A stretch of 64,000 nt of DNA from Oscillospiraceae bacterium (GTDB taxonomy: Bacteria; Bacillota; Clostridia; Oscillospirales; UBA929). The DNA lies in NCBI GenBank assembly GCA_031254195.1, contig JAIRUW010000076.1, positions 33,778 through 97,777 on the forward strand, in the 5' to 3' direction. Of this stretch, positions 1 to 12,778 are shown piece after piece; position 1 is the first letter of the stretch; each line of letters opens with the position of its first letter. A model generated the notes under the pieces. The model was given only the letters and a program-made list of their open reading frames with translations. It was not told the DNA's origin and did no database searches. The position numbers and the translations under genes were made by a program.

Positions 1-925
1 CCTCCATCCAGTCGCCCTTGGTGAAGCCGTTGACAAACAGCACGACCGGTACCATAATCATCATAAAGCGGATCAAGACCCATGACACCGAGCGGATGCC
101 CTTCTCAAAGCTGGTCTCGGGGCGTTTTTCCTGCAATTGCCGCGCGATCTGCCCAAAGCTGGTGTCGTCGCCGACGGCCAGAACCAAGGCCGCCGCCGAA
201 CCGGAGACGACGTTGCTGCCCATGAAGGCGAGATTGTTCAGCTCCAGCGGCTGGCGCGACTTCCCTTTGATCGGCGCAGAAAACTTCTCCACCGGTTCGC
301 TCTCGCCGGTCAGTGACGACTGACTGACAAACAGGTCTTTGGCCTGTAAAATACGCACATCGGCGGGGATCATGTCGCCGGCGGCAAGGTAGATGACGTC
401 GCCGACCACCAACTCGTCCAAAGGCAACTCCTCGCGGCGCGACTCCTGAATGTCCTCGTCCTCTTCGTCGGTATAGGCGCGCTGTACCGCAACGGTCGTC
501 TCGACCATCTCGGTCAGCTTTTCCGCCGCCTTCCCGCTGCGGAACTCCTGGACAAGGCGCAAAAGACCGCTGACTGTGATCATCGTCATTACAATGATTA
601 CAGCCGTCAGGTCTTTATTATTGGCGGGCAGCATGAAGTCGGTGACGAACGACACCGAAGCGAGGACGAACAGGACGACGGTGAACGGATTGATAAAAGC
701 GTCGAACAGCTTTTTCAACACCGTCTCCTTCTTGGCTTTGGTGATGGCGTTGACGCCGTATTGGTCGCGCATGTCCTCGATTTTTTCTTCATCGAAGCCC
801 TCATATGAGGTATCGTATTGGATTAAAAGCGTGTCCGGGTCTTTTTGCGCCGCGTTCAGCAGGCGGCGGCGCACCTTGACGGCGCGCTGCGCGGCGAGCG
901 CGGCCTGAGACTTCTTCGGGGCCAT
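1..925 (-). CDS. Cation-transporting P-type ATPase, N-terminal part (MgtA/PMCA-like), runs off the left edge
   Basis: Reverse-strand reading from ATG at 925 (MAPKKSQAALAAQRAVKVRRR...) with LVVGDVIYLAAGDMIPADVRIL and SLTGESEPVEK motifs; absent from the ORF track because it is edge-truncated. Confidence 0.88.
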   Translation of the reverse strand, partial: MAPKKSQAALAAQRAVKVRRRLLNAAQKDPDTLLIQYDTSYEGFDEEKIEDMRDQYGVNAITKAKKETVLKKLFDAFINPFTVVLFVLASVSFVTDFMLPANNKDLTAVIIVMTMITVSGLLRLVQEFRSGKAAEKLTEMVETTVAVQRAYTDEEDEDIQESRREELPLDELVVGDVIYLAAGDMIPADVRILQAKDLFVSQSSLTGESEPVEKFSAPIKGKSRQPLELNNLAFMGSNVVSGSAAALVLAVGDDTSFGQIARQLQEKRPETSFEKGIRSVSWVLIRFMMIMVPVVLFVNGFTKGDWME

Positions 926-1017
926 AAGTCTCCCTCCTCTATATGTTGTTTTGGGGGCTTACTACTGCCGATAGGTTCCATCCGTGCTCACCTCGCTTTT
1001 TCTTTATTCCGTCGAAA

Positions 1018-1051
1018 AACCCCGTCATGCAGGTTATGTATGACAGGGGTT
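1018..1051 (-). promoter_or_regulatory. Terminator/attenuator-like hairpin in the leader of the P-type ATPase gene
   Basis: AACCCC-T-GTCAT / ATGAC-GGGGTT stem followed by TTTT on the minus strand, about 95 nt upstream of the ATG. Confidence 0.45.
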
Positions 1052-1197
1052 CCTCTATACATTATATGCGATAGCTAGAGACTTGTCAATCACAAGATGT
1101 AGGGTCACTTATCTTTTTTGCGACATGTGTAATCAACTCCTCCGGTGTGGGTATTGCTTATCACCTCAACACATGATTTACTATAAATCGATAGTAA

Positions 1198-1218
1198 TAT
1201 CAAGACCATTGCTTGATA
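1198..1218. promoter_or_regulatory. Inverted repeat upstream of a small XRE gene (candidate operator)
   Basis: TATCAAG-N7-CTTGATA, 7-bp perfect arms. Confidence 0.4.
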
Positions 1219-1237
1219 GTATATTATACTGTATCCG

Positions 1238-1462
1238 GTGATGGAAATGTTTATATGCCAACGGTTAAAAGATTGTCGGGAAGACAATGATTTAACGCAG
1301 ACGCAGATTGGCGAGCTTCTGGGAATTGATCAGCGTATTTACAGCACTTATGAAACGGGAAAAAGGCAGATTCCCGTCAAATATTTAATTAAGTTGGCGT
1401 TATTCTATAAAACAAGTGTGGATTACTTGGTCGGCTTAACAAATTACCCCGATGCCCTATGA
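1238..1462 (+). CDS. Small XRE-family helix-turn-helix protein
   Basis: LKDCREDNDLTQTQIGELLGIDQRIYSTYETGKRQIPVKYLIKLALFYKTSVDYLVGLT. Confidence 0.85.
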   Translation: MMEMFICQRLKDCREDNDLTQTQIGELLGIDQRIYSTYETGKRQIPVKYLIKLALFYKTSVDYLVGLTNYPDAL

Positions 1463-1686
1463 ACGTAGACCTAAATAATAGACGAAAAGCTCCAAAAAAA
1501 TGCTAAACGCTCATCAAAACCGCCTGTTTCGATGAGCGTTATTATGAACTTATCCCCTGATAATCTCACAATGAATGCCGATATTGGGCTTCAGGGTGCT
1601 TTCGTCAAAATGGTCAAAATTGCTGTACCATCCGCTGTCCGTCAACAGCACATTCTCCCATTTTTGCACTCCGCAGCCAGAGTCGA

Positions 1687-2112
1687 TCACAATTCACCAG
1701 ACACTTCATCTTTCCAGTCAACAAAGAGATTATACCGCTTTGTTGTAAACCGCAAGACGCAAAAATTAGGGTCGTCATGTCCGGCAAAATGATTTTCAAG
1801 TCCACTGTACCACATGTCTCGTTTGACATCGGCATCCGTGACAATTTCGATTGTGCCCACAAGCGTAATGTTGTGGTCGCCGCTTCTGTTGAAGCAAACA
1901 GCGGCGCGGTTGCACTTTCTGATCCGATTAGCTTTGTTGCTCCCAACCTCGCTGCCAAATGTTATCCATTTGATCCCGTCTGATTTGGACGCCGTTATCG
2001 TAGACGCAGTCGGGTATCCGTCGTCGTCGATCAGCGCCAGCGTACAATGTGAATCGGCCCCGGTATTCTGTGCAATAATTTCTCCGGCTCTCTTGATGCT
2101 TTCCTCGTGCAT
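1687..2112 (-). CDS. Pyridoxamine 5'-phosphate oxidase-fold (FMN-binding split barrel) protein
   Basis: 141 aa, DDDGYPTASTITASKSDGIKWITFGSEVGSNKANRI pattern. Confidence 0.75.
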   Translation of the reverse strand: MHEESIKRAGEIIAQNTGADSHCTLALIDDDGYPTASTITASKSDGIKWITFGSEVGSNKANRIRKCNRAAVCFNRSGDHNITLVGTIEIVTDADVKRDMWYSGLENHFAGHDDPNFCVLRFTTKRYNLFVDWKDEVSGEL

Positions 2113-2159
2113 GGTGTTTCCTCCTCTTGTTTTTCAAATTGATTATAATGCGATGTATG

Positions 2160-2534
2160 TTATATAAACATGCACCAGTTCACGCCGAATTTGTCGATCA
2201 GTCCGAACATCAGCGGGCTGAAGAAACACTTGTCCAGCGGCGAGTGGATTTGCGCGCCATCTTTGAGAACCTCATACGCCCGTTTAATGGCGTCTTCCTT
2301 GCCCTCGCCCATATGGAGGCAAAACTGCATGGTGTTGCCGGTGATGCTTTCTCCCGCATAGGGCAGCCCTTCGCTTACCGCCAATACCTGCCCGAAAACA
2401 TCCAGCTCTACGTGCATATAGCTGCCGTCTTCGTTTTTATATTCGTTGGACACTTTCGCGCCAAATGCCTTTTGATAAAGCGCGACGGCTTCGACGCTCC
2501 CCTTGACATACACTTGAAACATAGACCTCTCCAT
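2160..2534 (-). CDS. VOC family / PhnB-like protein
   Basis: VYVKGSVEAVALYQKAFGAKV...YMHVELDVFGQVLAVSE. Confidence 0.75.
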   Translation of the reverse strand: MERSMFQVYVKGSVEAVALYQKAFGAKVSNEYKNEDGSYMHVELDVFGQVLAVSEGLPYAGESITGNTMQFCLHMGEGKEDAIKRAYEVLKDGAQIHSPLDKCFFSPLMFGLIDKFGVNWCMFI

Positions 2535-2539
2535 TTGTG

Positions 2540-3232
2540 TTACCCCCCAATAAATTTTTGGATTTTCTTCTCAACAGCCGACGGATTCAATGCCAAAATC
2601 CGCTCTTTTATCTTCTCCGCGGCCTCGTCCCCATCCATCTCAGCCGCTTTTGCAAACACCTCCGGCGGCCAAAAGGTTTCGACTGTGCAGAATACGGTGG
2701 ACGACCAGCCATACTCCCCGCCTGTCTGTGAGAGTTTTGTCTCCTTGCCGCACATGGTCAGATAGAGCTTCATTTGCAGCTCGTTCAGCGCCGCGTCAAA
2801 TTTCGCCTTGTCCGCCCGGTAAAACCCCGCCCGCCGCTTGATTTCGTCGAGCGGCAGGCTGCCGTTATCGGCCACGGCGTCATAAATACGCTTGGCAAAG
2901 TGGCTGGCCGTCCCGTCGGCGTATTCGTCATAGAAGGACTTTCCGCCCCGCCGGGCCGCCAAAAAATAGGGATACCATTCTTTCGTGATATAACCCGCCT
3001 TCTTGGAAAACACTTTGCCGTACGCGATGTCGTCACGCTCGTCCAAAACACGCGTGCGCCATTCCCACGGGTCGGTGTCCGGGTTGCCGGTGTGCCATTC
3101 GATGCCGGTTTCCGCATCCGCGCCCCATCCATACCGGAAGAGCGCGAAAACACCGTCGTCCTTGCCGCCAATCGCGCCGGAAAACCCGGCTTCGAGCAGG
3201 GCCGCTATAAAGTCAGCGTAATTTCGGATCAT
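2540..3232 (-). CDS. AlkZ-related hypothetical protein
   Basis: 230-aa ORF with KAGYITKEWYPYFLAARR and DGTASHFAKRIYDAVADNGSLPLDEIKRRAGF. Confidence 0.5.
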   Translation of the reverse strand: MIRNYADFIAALLEAGFSGAIGGKDDGVFALFRYGWGADAETGIEWHTGNPDTDPWEWRTRVLDERDDIAYGKVFSKKAGYITKEWYPYFLAARRGGKSFYDEYADGTASHFAKRIYDAVADNGSLPLDEIKRRAGFYRADKAKFDAALNELQMKLYLTMCGKETKLSQTGGEYGWSSTVFCTVETFWPPEVFAKAAEMDGDEAAEKIKERILALNPSAVEKKIQKFIGG

Positions 3233-3654
3233 AGCTCATCTCTGACGGCGGATTCTTGTTCATTGTCGATCCAGAACGTTGCCTCCTCCGTCTCAAAGAC
3301 GAAGACGCAGAAACGCTCCCCCTCGGCGCCGTCCGGGAAATGCTCGATGCACCAGTCCTGCCAAAGCGCCCGGCGCAATGCGTTGTCTTGCGATACCGCG
3401 ACCGTTCCGGTGAGGGTGATGTTGTTCCAACCGTCGCGGAAGCACAGGCTGACCTTGGGGTTGGCCTGTATGCGCTTGGTTTTCAGCGCCTGCATGGCGG
3501 TCGATGTATAAATGGTCTTGATGCCGTCCGCTTTCATCATGGAGATAGTGCTGGCCCGAGGGTAGCCGTCCTCGCGGACATAGGCGATGACCATATCCTC
3601 GCTTTTTGCCACGATTTTCTCCGCTTTTGTGATAATCTCCCTTTTATCGCTCAT
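3229..3654 (-). CDS. Pyridoxamine 5'-phosphate oxidase-fold protein (paralogue of 1687..2112)
   Basis: VREDGYPRASTISMMKADGIKTIYTSTAMQALKTKRIQANPKVSLCF. Confidence 0.78.
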   Translation of the reverse strand: MSDKREIITKAEKIVAKSEDMVIAYVREDGYPRASTISMMKADGIKTIYTSTAMQALKTKRIQANPKVSLCFRDGWNNITLTGTVAVSQDNALRRALWQDWCIEHFPDGAEGERFCVFVFETEEATFWIDNEQESAVRDEL

Positions 3655-3660
3655 TTTCTT

Positions 3661-3960
3661 TCATCCTTTCTCGGTATATGTTCTTAATAGCATAGCGTTG
3701 TTTTCGACCGCCCGTCTGTGTTCTTCCTCGGTCATGCTGGGGTCTCTCCAATCATAGATTATCTGACAAGGCAATTGTTCGCACTCGCCGCATGTCTTAT
3801 AGCCCTTTTTGTTGACTGCGCAGTCGTAAATCGGGCATACTTCGACGCCGAAGTCTTTTAGATAAAACGGTTTCCCTTGAATTACATGGCAGCCACCGCA
3901 TCCTGCGGATTTGCACACTTCTAATGCTCCGCAGTTTATTCCGCATGGTGACAAATACAT
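3661..3960 (-). CDS. DUF3795-type Cys-rich protein
   Basis: MYLSPCGINCGALEVCKSAGCGGCHVIQGKPFYL...CPIYDCAVNKKGYKTCGECEQLPC. Confidence 0.7.
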   Translation of the reverse strand: MYLSPCGINCGALEVCKSAGCGGCHVIQGKPFYLKDFGVEVCPIYDCAVNKKGYKTCGECEQLPCQIIYDWRDPSMTEEEHRRAVENNAMLLRTYTEKG

Positions 3961-4019
3961 AGTAAATCCCCCTTTTTTGCCCATCATACCACAATGAACA
4001 GGACAACAGTCTGTCCTGT

Positions 4020-4931
4020 TCATTTATATAATTTCCTGATATGTTCAGCGGTGGCGCGGATTTCGTCCGCAACCTCCCGCGGTTCCAGCACCTTGACCTT
4101 GTCGCCGAAGCCGAGGAGCCAGCTTACGATATAATCCCTGTTGGTATAGCCGATTTCCAACCGCAAGCCGTCCTCCGTCTCGGTGTAGCAGTTCAAACCG
4201 TAAAAGTCGATCAGCAAATATTTGGCCGACGGGTCGAACAGCGCCACGAGCTTTTTATCATCGGTAAAGCGCGCGTTAAAGTCCCGCTTCTCGGGCGGGA
4301 TCTCCCTTGGGCTATAAGTCTCATCGCACAGCGACAGGTTCCACAGCCGCGTCAGCTTAAAGAGCCGCCAGTCCCGGCGCTCCAGACAAAACCCGAACAC
4401 ATACCAGGCCATCCATTGGAAGATGACGAAATACGGCTCGATCCGGCGATGCGATTCGCCTTTTTCGTAATAGTAGTCAAACGCGGTAACGCGCTGTTCC
4501 CGGACAGCGCGCTTGAATAGTTCTATCTTTTCGGTCAGGTGCCCTCTGTAATGCGACGCGAGATCGATCACCACCGGCTCCCGCAGCGAAACGACCGCGC
4601 CGGTGTTGGCATGGAGCTTATCGAGCGTCCGCTCAATCCCCGAACGCTCCGACACACTGCCCAGCCCTTTCAGCGCGGCAATCAGACCGGACAGCTCGTC
4701 GGCGGTCAAAACGCTTTTATCCAGCTTGAACCCCTCGGCAATGGAGATACCCCCGCCGCCGCCCTGACGGGTGACAATAGGAATCCCGGCGCGGCAAAGC
4801 GTGTCAATGTCCCGCCCGATGGTGCGGCGGGTGACCTCAAATGTCTCGGCCAGTATGGGGGCGGTCATATGGTCTTTTTGCAGCAGCAGGGTCAGGATGC
4901 CAAGCAGGCGGTCCAGCTTCATCGGGGTCAC
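4020..4931 (-). CDS. YafY-type HTH + WYL domain transcriptional regulator
   Basis: N-terminal HTH (LAETFEVTRRTIGRDIDTLCRAGIPIV), C-terminal WYL-type region. Confidence 0.88.
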   Translation of the reverse strand: MTPMKLDRLLGILTLLLQKDHMTAPILAETFEVTRRTIGRDIDTLCRAGIPIVTRQGGGGGISIAEGFKLDKSVLTADELSGLIAALKGLGSVSERSGIERTLDKLHANTGAVVSLREPVVIDLASHYRGHLTEKIELFKRAVREQRVTAFDYYYEKGESHRRIEPYFVIFQWMAWYVFGFCLERRDWRLFKLTRLWNLSLCDETYSPREIPPEKRDFNARFTDDKKLVALFDPSAKYLLIDFYGLNCYTETEDGLRLEIGYTNRDYIVSWLLGFGDKVKVLEPREVADEIRATAEHIRKLYK

Positions 4932-4949
4932 CTCATCGGTCTATTGCGT

Positions 4950-5396
4950 TCACTCTAAATTCATCAGCCAAATCCCAAGATTCAGATATGCCAGATACCC
5001 CGACCAGATACAGCAGGGAAGCATCAATTTCTTCCCTTGCGGCGATGGCTGCCCAAGCAGACGCCTCATATGCAGCCAGACGCCGGTGAGCAGGAGGCCA
5101 GTGATTGCGGCGGCAGGGATCGCGCCTGCCCGGAAAAAGAGGGCTGCCCAACATACCATAAGGCCCAACGAGACATAGAAGGATGTTATCGTCTTCGCGT
5201 CTCCGCTAACCCGGACAGATGACGCCAACAGAATCAGCGCAACCGTCCAGCCAATGGGCAGCAACCAAAGCGGCGGAAACAAAAACGGCAGTTTGAGAGC
5301 GGCGAAAGCCTCCCCCATGCGCAGAGTAAAAAGGCTTGCCAGCAACCCGGCGGCCGCCGACGCCAAATAAAAACGGACCGCTTGTTTCCCCTCCAT
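4950..5396 (-). CDS. TspO/MBR family membrane protein
   Basis: 148 aa, FLFPPLWLLPIGWTVALILLASSVRV and multiple TM segments. Confidence 0.65.
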   Translation of the reverse strand: MEGKQAVRFYLASAAAGLLASLFTLRMGEAFAALKLPFLFPPLWLLPIGWTVALILLASSVRVSGDAKTITSFYVSLGLMVCWAALFFRAGAIPAAAITGLLLTGVWLHMRRLLGQPSPQGKKLMLPCCIWSGYLAYLNLGIWLMNLE

Positions 5397-5457
5397 ACAT
5401 CATTCCCCCTTGCCGGTAACAATGTATGTCCGGGGCTATGGCTCTATGCCAAAAGAG

Positions 5458-5483
5458 AAGGCCCGCCTTTGCAGACGGGCCTT
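5458..5483 (-). terminator. Rho-independent terminator-like hairpin after the atp operon
   Basis: AAGGCCCG-N10-CGGGCCTT just downstream of atpC. Confidence 0.7.
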
Positions 5484-5486
5484 TAT

Positions 5487-5924
5487 CTACTTCTTATCGC
5501 TTTCCCCCGCATTGAGCAGCGGGTATGCGCTGACCTCGATCTGCACCAGCGTCCGCCGCAGGGAAACCTGCTGTTTCTGGATTTCTACATCGTCTTCAGC
5601 TTCCTGCAAACGCTTTTCGGCTTGTTCGTGCTCTATTTCAGCCAGCGTCCTGTCGATATCCTCCGGCCACTGCGCTTCGTTGGTCAGCATTGTCACTTCA
5701 TCGTCCAAGACTTGAACGATGCCGCCGAAAACGGCCATATGGAGCTCTTTCTCGCCATGGTTTATAATGCGCAGCACACCGTAGTCGAGGATAGCCGAAC
5801 ATGCCTCATGCCGCGGCAAGATACCCATGTCGCCGGTAGTACAGCGCATGATGACCATATCGCACGGTTCATCCAGCTTGACGCTTTCCGGCGTTATCAC
5901 GCGTAAACGCAGTTTTCCGGCCAT
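5487..5924 (-). CDS. atpC: ATP synthase subunit epsilon
   Basis: LRLRVITPESVKLDEPCDMVIMRCTTGDMGILPRHE; last gene of the atp operon. Confidence 0.93.
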   Translation of the reverse strand: MAGKLRLRVITPESVKLDEPCDMVIMRCTTGDMGILPRHEACSAILDYGVLRIINHGEKELHMAVFGGIVQVLDDEVTMLTNEAQWPEDIDRTLAEIEHEQAEKRLQEAEDDVEIQKQQVSLRRTLVQIEVSAYPLLNAGESDKK

Positions 5925-5927
5925 AGG

Positions 5928-7388
<1,461 letters not shown>

Positions 7389-7393
7389 CTATT

Positions 7394-8245
7394 TTACTGT
7401 ATGGCATTCGCTCCGCTGACAATCTCCGTTATCTCCTGTGTGATCGCGCCTTGGCGCTTGCGGTTATAAGCCAGGGTCAAATCGTCGATGATTTCCTCGG
7501 CGTTGCGGGTCGCCGCGTCCATACTGGTCATACGCGACGCTTCCTCGCAGACATGGGACTCCGCCATAGCGCCGTAAATGACTGTGTTGAGGTACATCGG
7601 CACGGCGTAATCCATAAATGTTTGCACATCCGGCTCATACTTCATCGCCTGATGATTGGTCTCGGCGTCTGGTTCTGTACCAAGCGGCAATACCTTGATG
7701 ACACTCGGCGTCTGCGATAAAATAGTCTCAAATTGCGTGTACGCGATATAGACCTCATCTACTTCACCGGATATATACATCTTTATCAGCCGCCTGCCGA
7801 TCCGTTCCGCGTCTTCATATGTCACCGCGTCCGCCACGCAGGGATAGAACTTCACAACATTCTTTCCGCGGCGCTTGAAATAATCCCGCCCTTTCGCGCC
7901 TACGATAATGATTTTCTCATGGGCGGGATGGGAGTTGATATGCGCTATGGCTTCTTTTGATATATTGAGGTTGTATCCGCCGCACAAACCGCGGTCGCCG
8001 GTGATGATCAGATAGGCGGCGTTTTTGGGTTCGCGTTTCTGGAAGTATACACTGTCCGCCGCGTCCTCGCCGGACTGTATGCCATCCATGACGACCTTGA
8101 TGTTGTCATACAGCGGGCGTATGACATTCAGCTGCACCCTAGATTTTTGCAGCTTGGAGGCGGCCACCAGGTTCATCGCCTTCATAATCTGCTGTGTGCT
8201 GCTCACACTCACAATCCTGCGCTTAATCGCTTTCATTGACGGCAC
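7394..8245 (-). CDS. atpG: ATP synthase subunit gamma
   Basis: IKRRIVSVSSTQQIMKAMNLVAASKL ... ITGDRGLCGGYN ... YNRKRQGAITQEITEIVSGANA. Confidence 0.96.
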   Translation of the reverse strand: MPSMKAIKRRIVSVSSTQQIMKAMNLVAASKLQKSRVQLNVIRPLYDNIKVVMDGIQSGEDAADSVYFQKREPKNAAYLIITGDRGLCGGYNLNISKEAIAHINSHPAHEKIIIVGAKGRDYFKRRGKNVVKFYPCVADAVTYEDAERIGRRLIKMYISGEVDEVYIAYTQFETILSQTPSVIKVLPLGTEPDAETNHQAMKYEPDVQTFMDYAVPMYLNTVIYGAMAESHVCEEASRMTSMDAATRNAEEIIDDLTLAYNRKRQGAITQEITEIVSGANAIQ

Positions 8246-8278
8246 AGCTACACCCCCCTTGTGTCGCGCTCTCTTCGC

Positions 8279-10372
<2,094 letters not shown>

Positions 10373-10385
<13 letters not shown>

Positions 10386-10936
10386 GACGTCCCCTCCAGC
10401 TCGGCCATCGTCTCGTCAAAGAGGCGTTCCTGTACATCCTTGCCGACAGAAAGCGCCACCATTTTTTCCGCCATAGCGGCAGAAACCTCGAGTATGGCCA
10501 ACTTCATCTGAGCTTGGATGCGTTCCCATTCCATTTCCACGTTTTCCTGGGCGCGGGAACGGATAGCGTCCGCCTCCGTTTTCGCTTCGGCAAGAAGCTG
10601 ACGGCCGTTTTCCACAGCTTTTTTGCGCGCCTCATCCAGTATCCCGTCCCGTTCCCGGTCGATTTCCTGAAGTTTTTGTTCATACAGGGCCTTCAGCTGA
10701 TGCGCCCTAGTCGCTTCGTCCGCGGCATGGCTCAATTCCCCCTGGATACGGTCGGAGCGCTTGCGCATGAAATTCCTGACGGGATTGTAAAGGATTTTGG
10801 AAAGGACAAACGCCAGCAAGCCGACGTTAAACAGCTGGAAACAGATCTGATAAATCGTCTGTCTGTCCAGCCCAAACAGGCGGCTCTGGTCCGCTACGTC
10901 CGCGGCGGCAAGCACGATATTAAACAATACATTCAC
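10373..10936 (-). CDS. atpF: ATP synthase subunit b
   Basis: N-terminal TM + long charged helix; operon position. Confidence 0.92.
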
Positions 10937-10972
10937 CTCTTATCAATAAAGGTGGGGTTTCCTCGCGCTTCC

Positions 10973-11269
10973 TCAACCGCCCAGTCCGGCAACCTCGATG
11001 AACCTGTTGACCAGCGGGTTGGCAAACAGCAGCATAAAAGCGATGACCAAGCCGTAGATACCGCCGGTTTCCGCCATGCCGAGACCGATGTACATGGTCG
11101 TCGAGATGGAGCCTTTGGCTTCGGGCTGGCGCGCAATCGACTCAATCGCTCTGGAGGCAATGTTGCCTTGTCCTATAGCGGTAAATGATCCCGCAAGGAC
11201 GGCAATGGCCGCGCCAATCGCGCTGGCGGACATGACAGATGCGAGAGTTCCCATCAAGTTAGGATCCAT
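10973..11269 (-). CDS. atpE: ATP synthase subunit c
   Basis: GQGNIASRAIESIARQPEAKGSISTTMYIGLGMAETGGIYGLVIAFMLLFANP. Confidence 0.96.
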   Translation of the reverse strand: MDPNLMGTLASVMSASAIGAAIAVLAGSFTAIGQGNIASRAIESIARQPEAKGSISTTMYIGLGMAETGGIYGLVIAFMLLFANPLVNRFIEVAGLGG

Positions 11270-11313
11270 GGATGATTCCTCCGTTTTCATATATAAATGG
11301 GTTTATACGCTCA

Positions 11314-12000
11314 TTAATCCGAGACCGCCGCCGACACGCCTATGAAGGAGAGGGACAGGACGGTGAAAACATAGGCCTGCAATACGCCGGCAAAGAGGTC
11401 GAAATAAAAGTGCAGCGCCGCAGGGAAGAGGACGCGCAGGAACACCGGCGCCAGCGAGTATATCATCGAGAGCAGAATCGTCCCGGAGAGGATGTTGCCG
11501 AACAGGCGGAAAGAAAGCGATATGGGACGCGCGAATTCGCCGATGATATTGAGCGGCAGAAATATGAAATTCGGTGAGATAAGGTCCTTAAAAAACTGCT
11601 TTTTGCGGAATCTAATGCCCATCGATTGTATCAGTATAAACGACACCAGCGCCAACCCAAATGTCATCGTCCAGTCGGCGGTGGGCGGACGCAGGAAAAA
11701 CAGGCCGCTGATATTGGACAGGAGAACAAAAGCGAAAACCATGAAATACCAATTGCCCAAGAACATCAGCTTATCTCCGGCGCTGTCCTTGACGAATTTA
11801 TCAAAGGTCTCCACCAACATCTCCGCGATATTTTGCAAGCCGCCCGGTACGTCCTTAAACTTGTTCAGCTTGACGCGAATCACCAAGGCGAAAGTGATGA
11901 GCAAGCCCATGATGATCCATGTGGACAGCTGAGTCTCGGTAATCCAAACCTCAATACCGCCGATTTTGAAAGATCCTATATTCTGAATATCAAAATTCAA
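11314..12000 (-). CDS. atpB: ATP synthase subunit a
   Basis: NIIGEFARPISLSFRLFGNILSGTILL. Confidence 0.95.
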   Translation of the reverse strand: MNFDIQNIGSFKIGGIEVWITETQLSTWIIMGLLITFALVIRVKLNKFKDVPGGLQNIAEMLVETFDKFVKDSAGDKLMFLGNWYFMVFAFVLLSNISGLFFLRPPTADWTMTFGLALVSFILIQSMGIRFRKKQFFKDLISPNFIFLPLNIIGEFARPISLSFRLFGNILSGTILLSMIYSLAPVFLRVLFPAALHFYFDLFAGVLQAYVFTVLSLSFIGVSAAVSD

Positions 12001-12398
12001 GATTCAACACCTTCCTCGTCGTCTTCATAAAGTTTCATGAACCGCAGGCCAAACACCGCGATATGAAAGGTCACGACACCGGCGCAAGCGCCCAGCAGGT
12101 CGGTAAACGGAATGAGGTGGGCCGCCAGCAGGACCGCTCCCGTAAGGAAAAGCCGGAGCAGAGACTGCAAACGTACGTAATTCTTTGCCGCGTCGGCGTC
12201 TGTCATTTCAATGGCTTTTTGGACAGTACGATCAAGCAGATACACCTTGAAAATATTGAACGCCATGGCCAGTAATACGCCGGCCGCGAACGGGACCGCT
12301 TCAAAAGAGCGGAAAACCGCAACCCCTATACAGATGATAGCCAGAGAGGAGACGATGATGACCGGAATCATTTTCCGGGCTGCTTTTGACCATTTCAT
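11997..12398 (-). CDS. ATP synthase subunit I (AtpI-like)
   Basis: 133-aa, 4-TM protein directly upstream of atpB. Confidence 0.75.
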   Translation of the reverse strand: MKWSKAARKMIPVIIVSSLAIICIGVAVFRSFEAVPFAAGVLLAMAFNIFKVYLLDRTVQKAIEMTDADAAKNYVRLQSLLRLFLTGAVLLAAHLIPFTDLLGACAGVVTFHIAVFGLRFMKLYEDDEEGVES

Positions 12399-12401
12399 GA
12401 A

Positions 12402-12620
12402 TCAGCGCTTCCCCAAATCAATTATCGACTTAAACGCCGCCCCCGCTCCAAGGAAAGAGAAAAGTAGCAAAAACCATGGCGAGGTGCCGAAGAAACCGTC
12501 CAGCCATCTGCCCGCGAAAACCCCGACCCCTATGCAAACAGTAATATTGATGCCGATCTGGGTAAAGAACGTGAAGGCTTTGGCGATGTCGCCCCGTCCG
12601 TCTTTTGGGTTGCTGGACAT
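12402..12620 (-). CDS. AtpZ/AtpI-like membrane protein
   Basis: FFTQIGINITVCIGVGVFAGRWLDGFFGTSPWFLLLFSFLGAGAAFKSI. Confidence 0.8.
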   Translation of the reverse strand: MSSNPKDGRGDIAKAFTFFTQIGINITVCIGVGVFAGRWLDGFFGTSPWFLLLFSFLGAGAAFKSIIDLGKR

Positions 12621-12656
12621 ACGCTTTAGCCTCCTGTTCGGAACGTATTAATCCGA

Positions 12657-12685
12657 ATTATAGCAGAATGTTCCTGTCATGTCAA
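12657..12685 (-). promoter_or_regulatory. Consensus sigma-A promoter of the atp operon
   Basis: Minus strand TTGACA-N17-TATAAT upstream of the first atp gene. Confidence 0.8.
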
Positions 12686-12778
12686 GTCAAGGATTGAAAA
12701 AAGTCGAAACTTTGCCCCTCTAAGCAAGGCAAAAGCCGCCTCGCCAAATGGTAAAGCGGCCTTTGTGTTCCGTAAATA

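Noticed and set aside
925-1100. M-box or yybP-ykoY riboswitch upstream of the P-type ATPase
   Set aside because: Hairpin present but I could not match conserved motif sequences by eye; needs an Infernal scan.
1614-1958. Minus-strand ORF overlapping the PPOX gene at 1687..2112
   Set aside because: Out-of-frame with the domain-bearing ORF on the same strand; no homology features.
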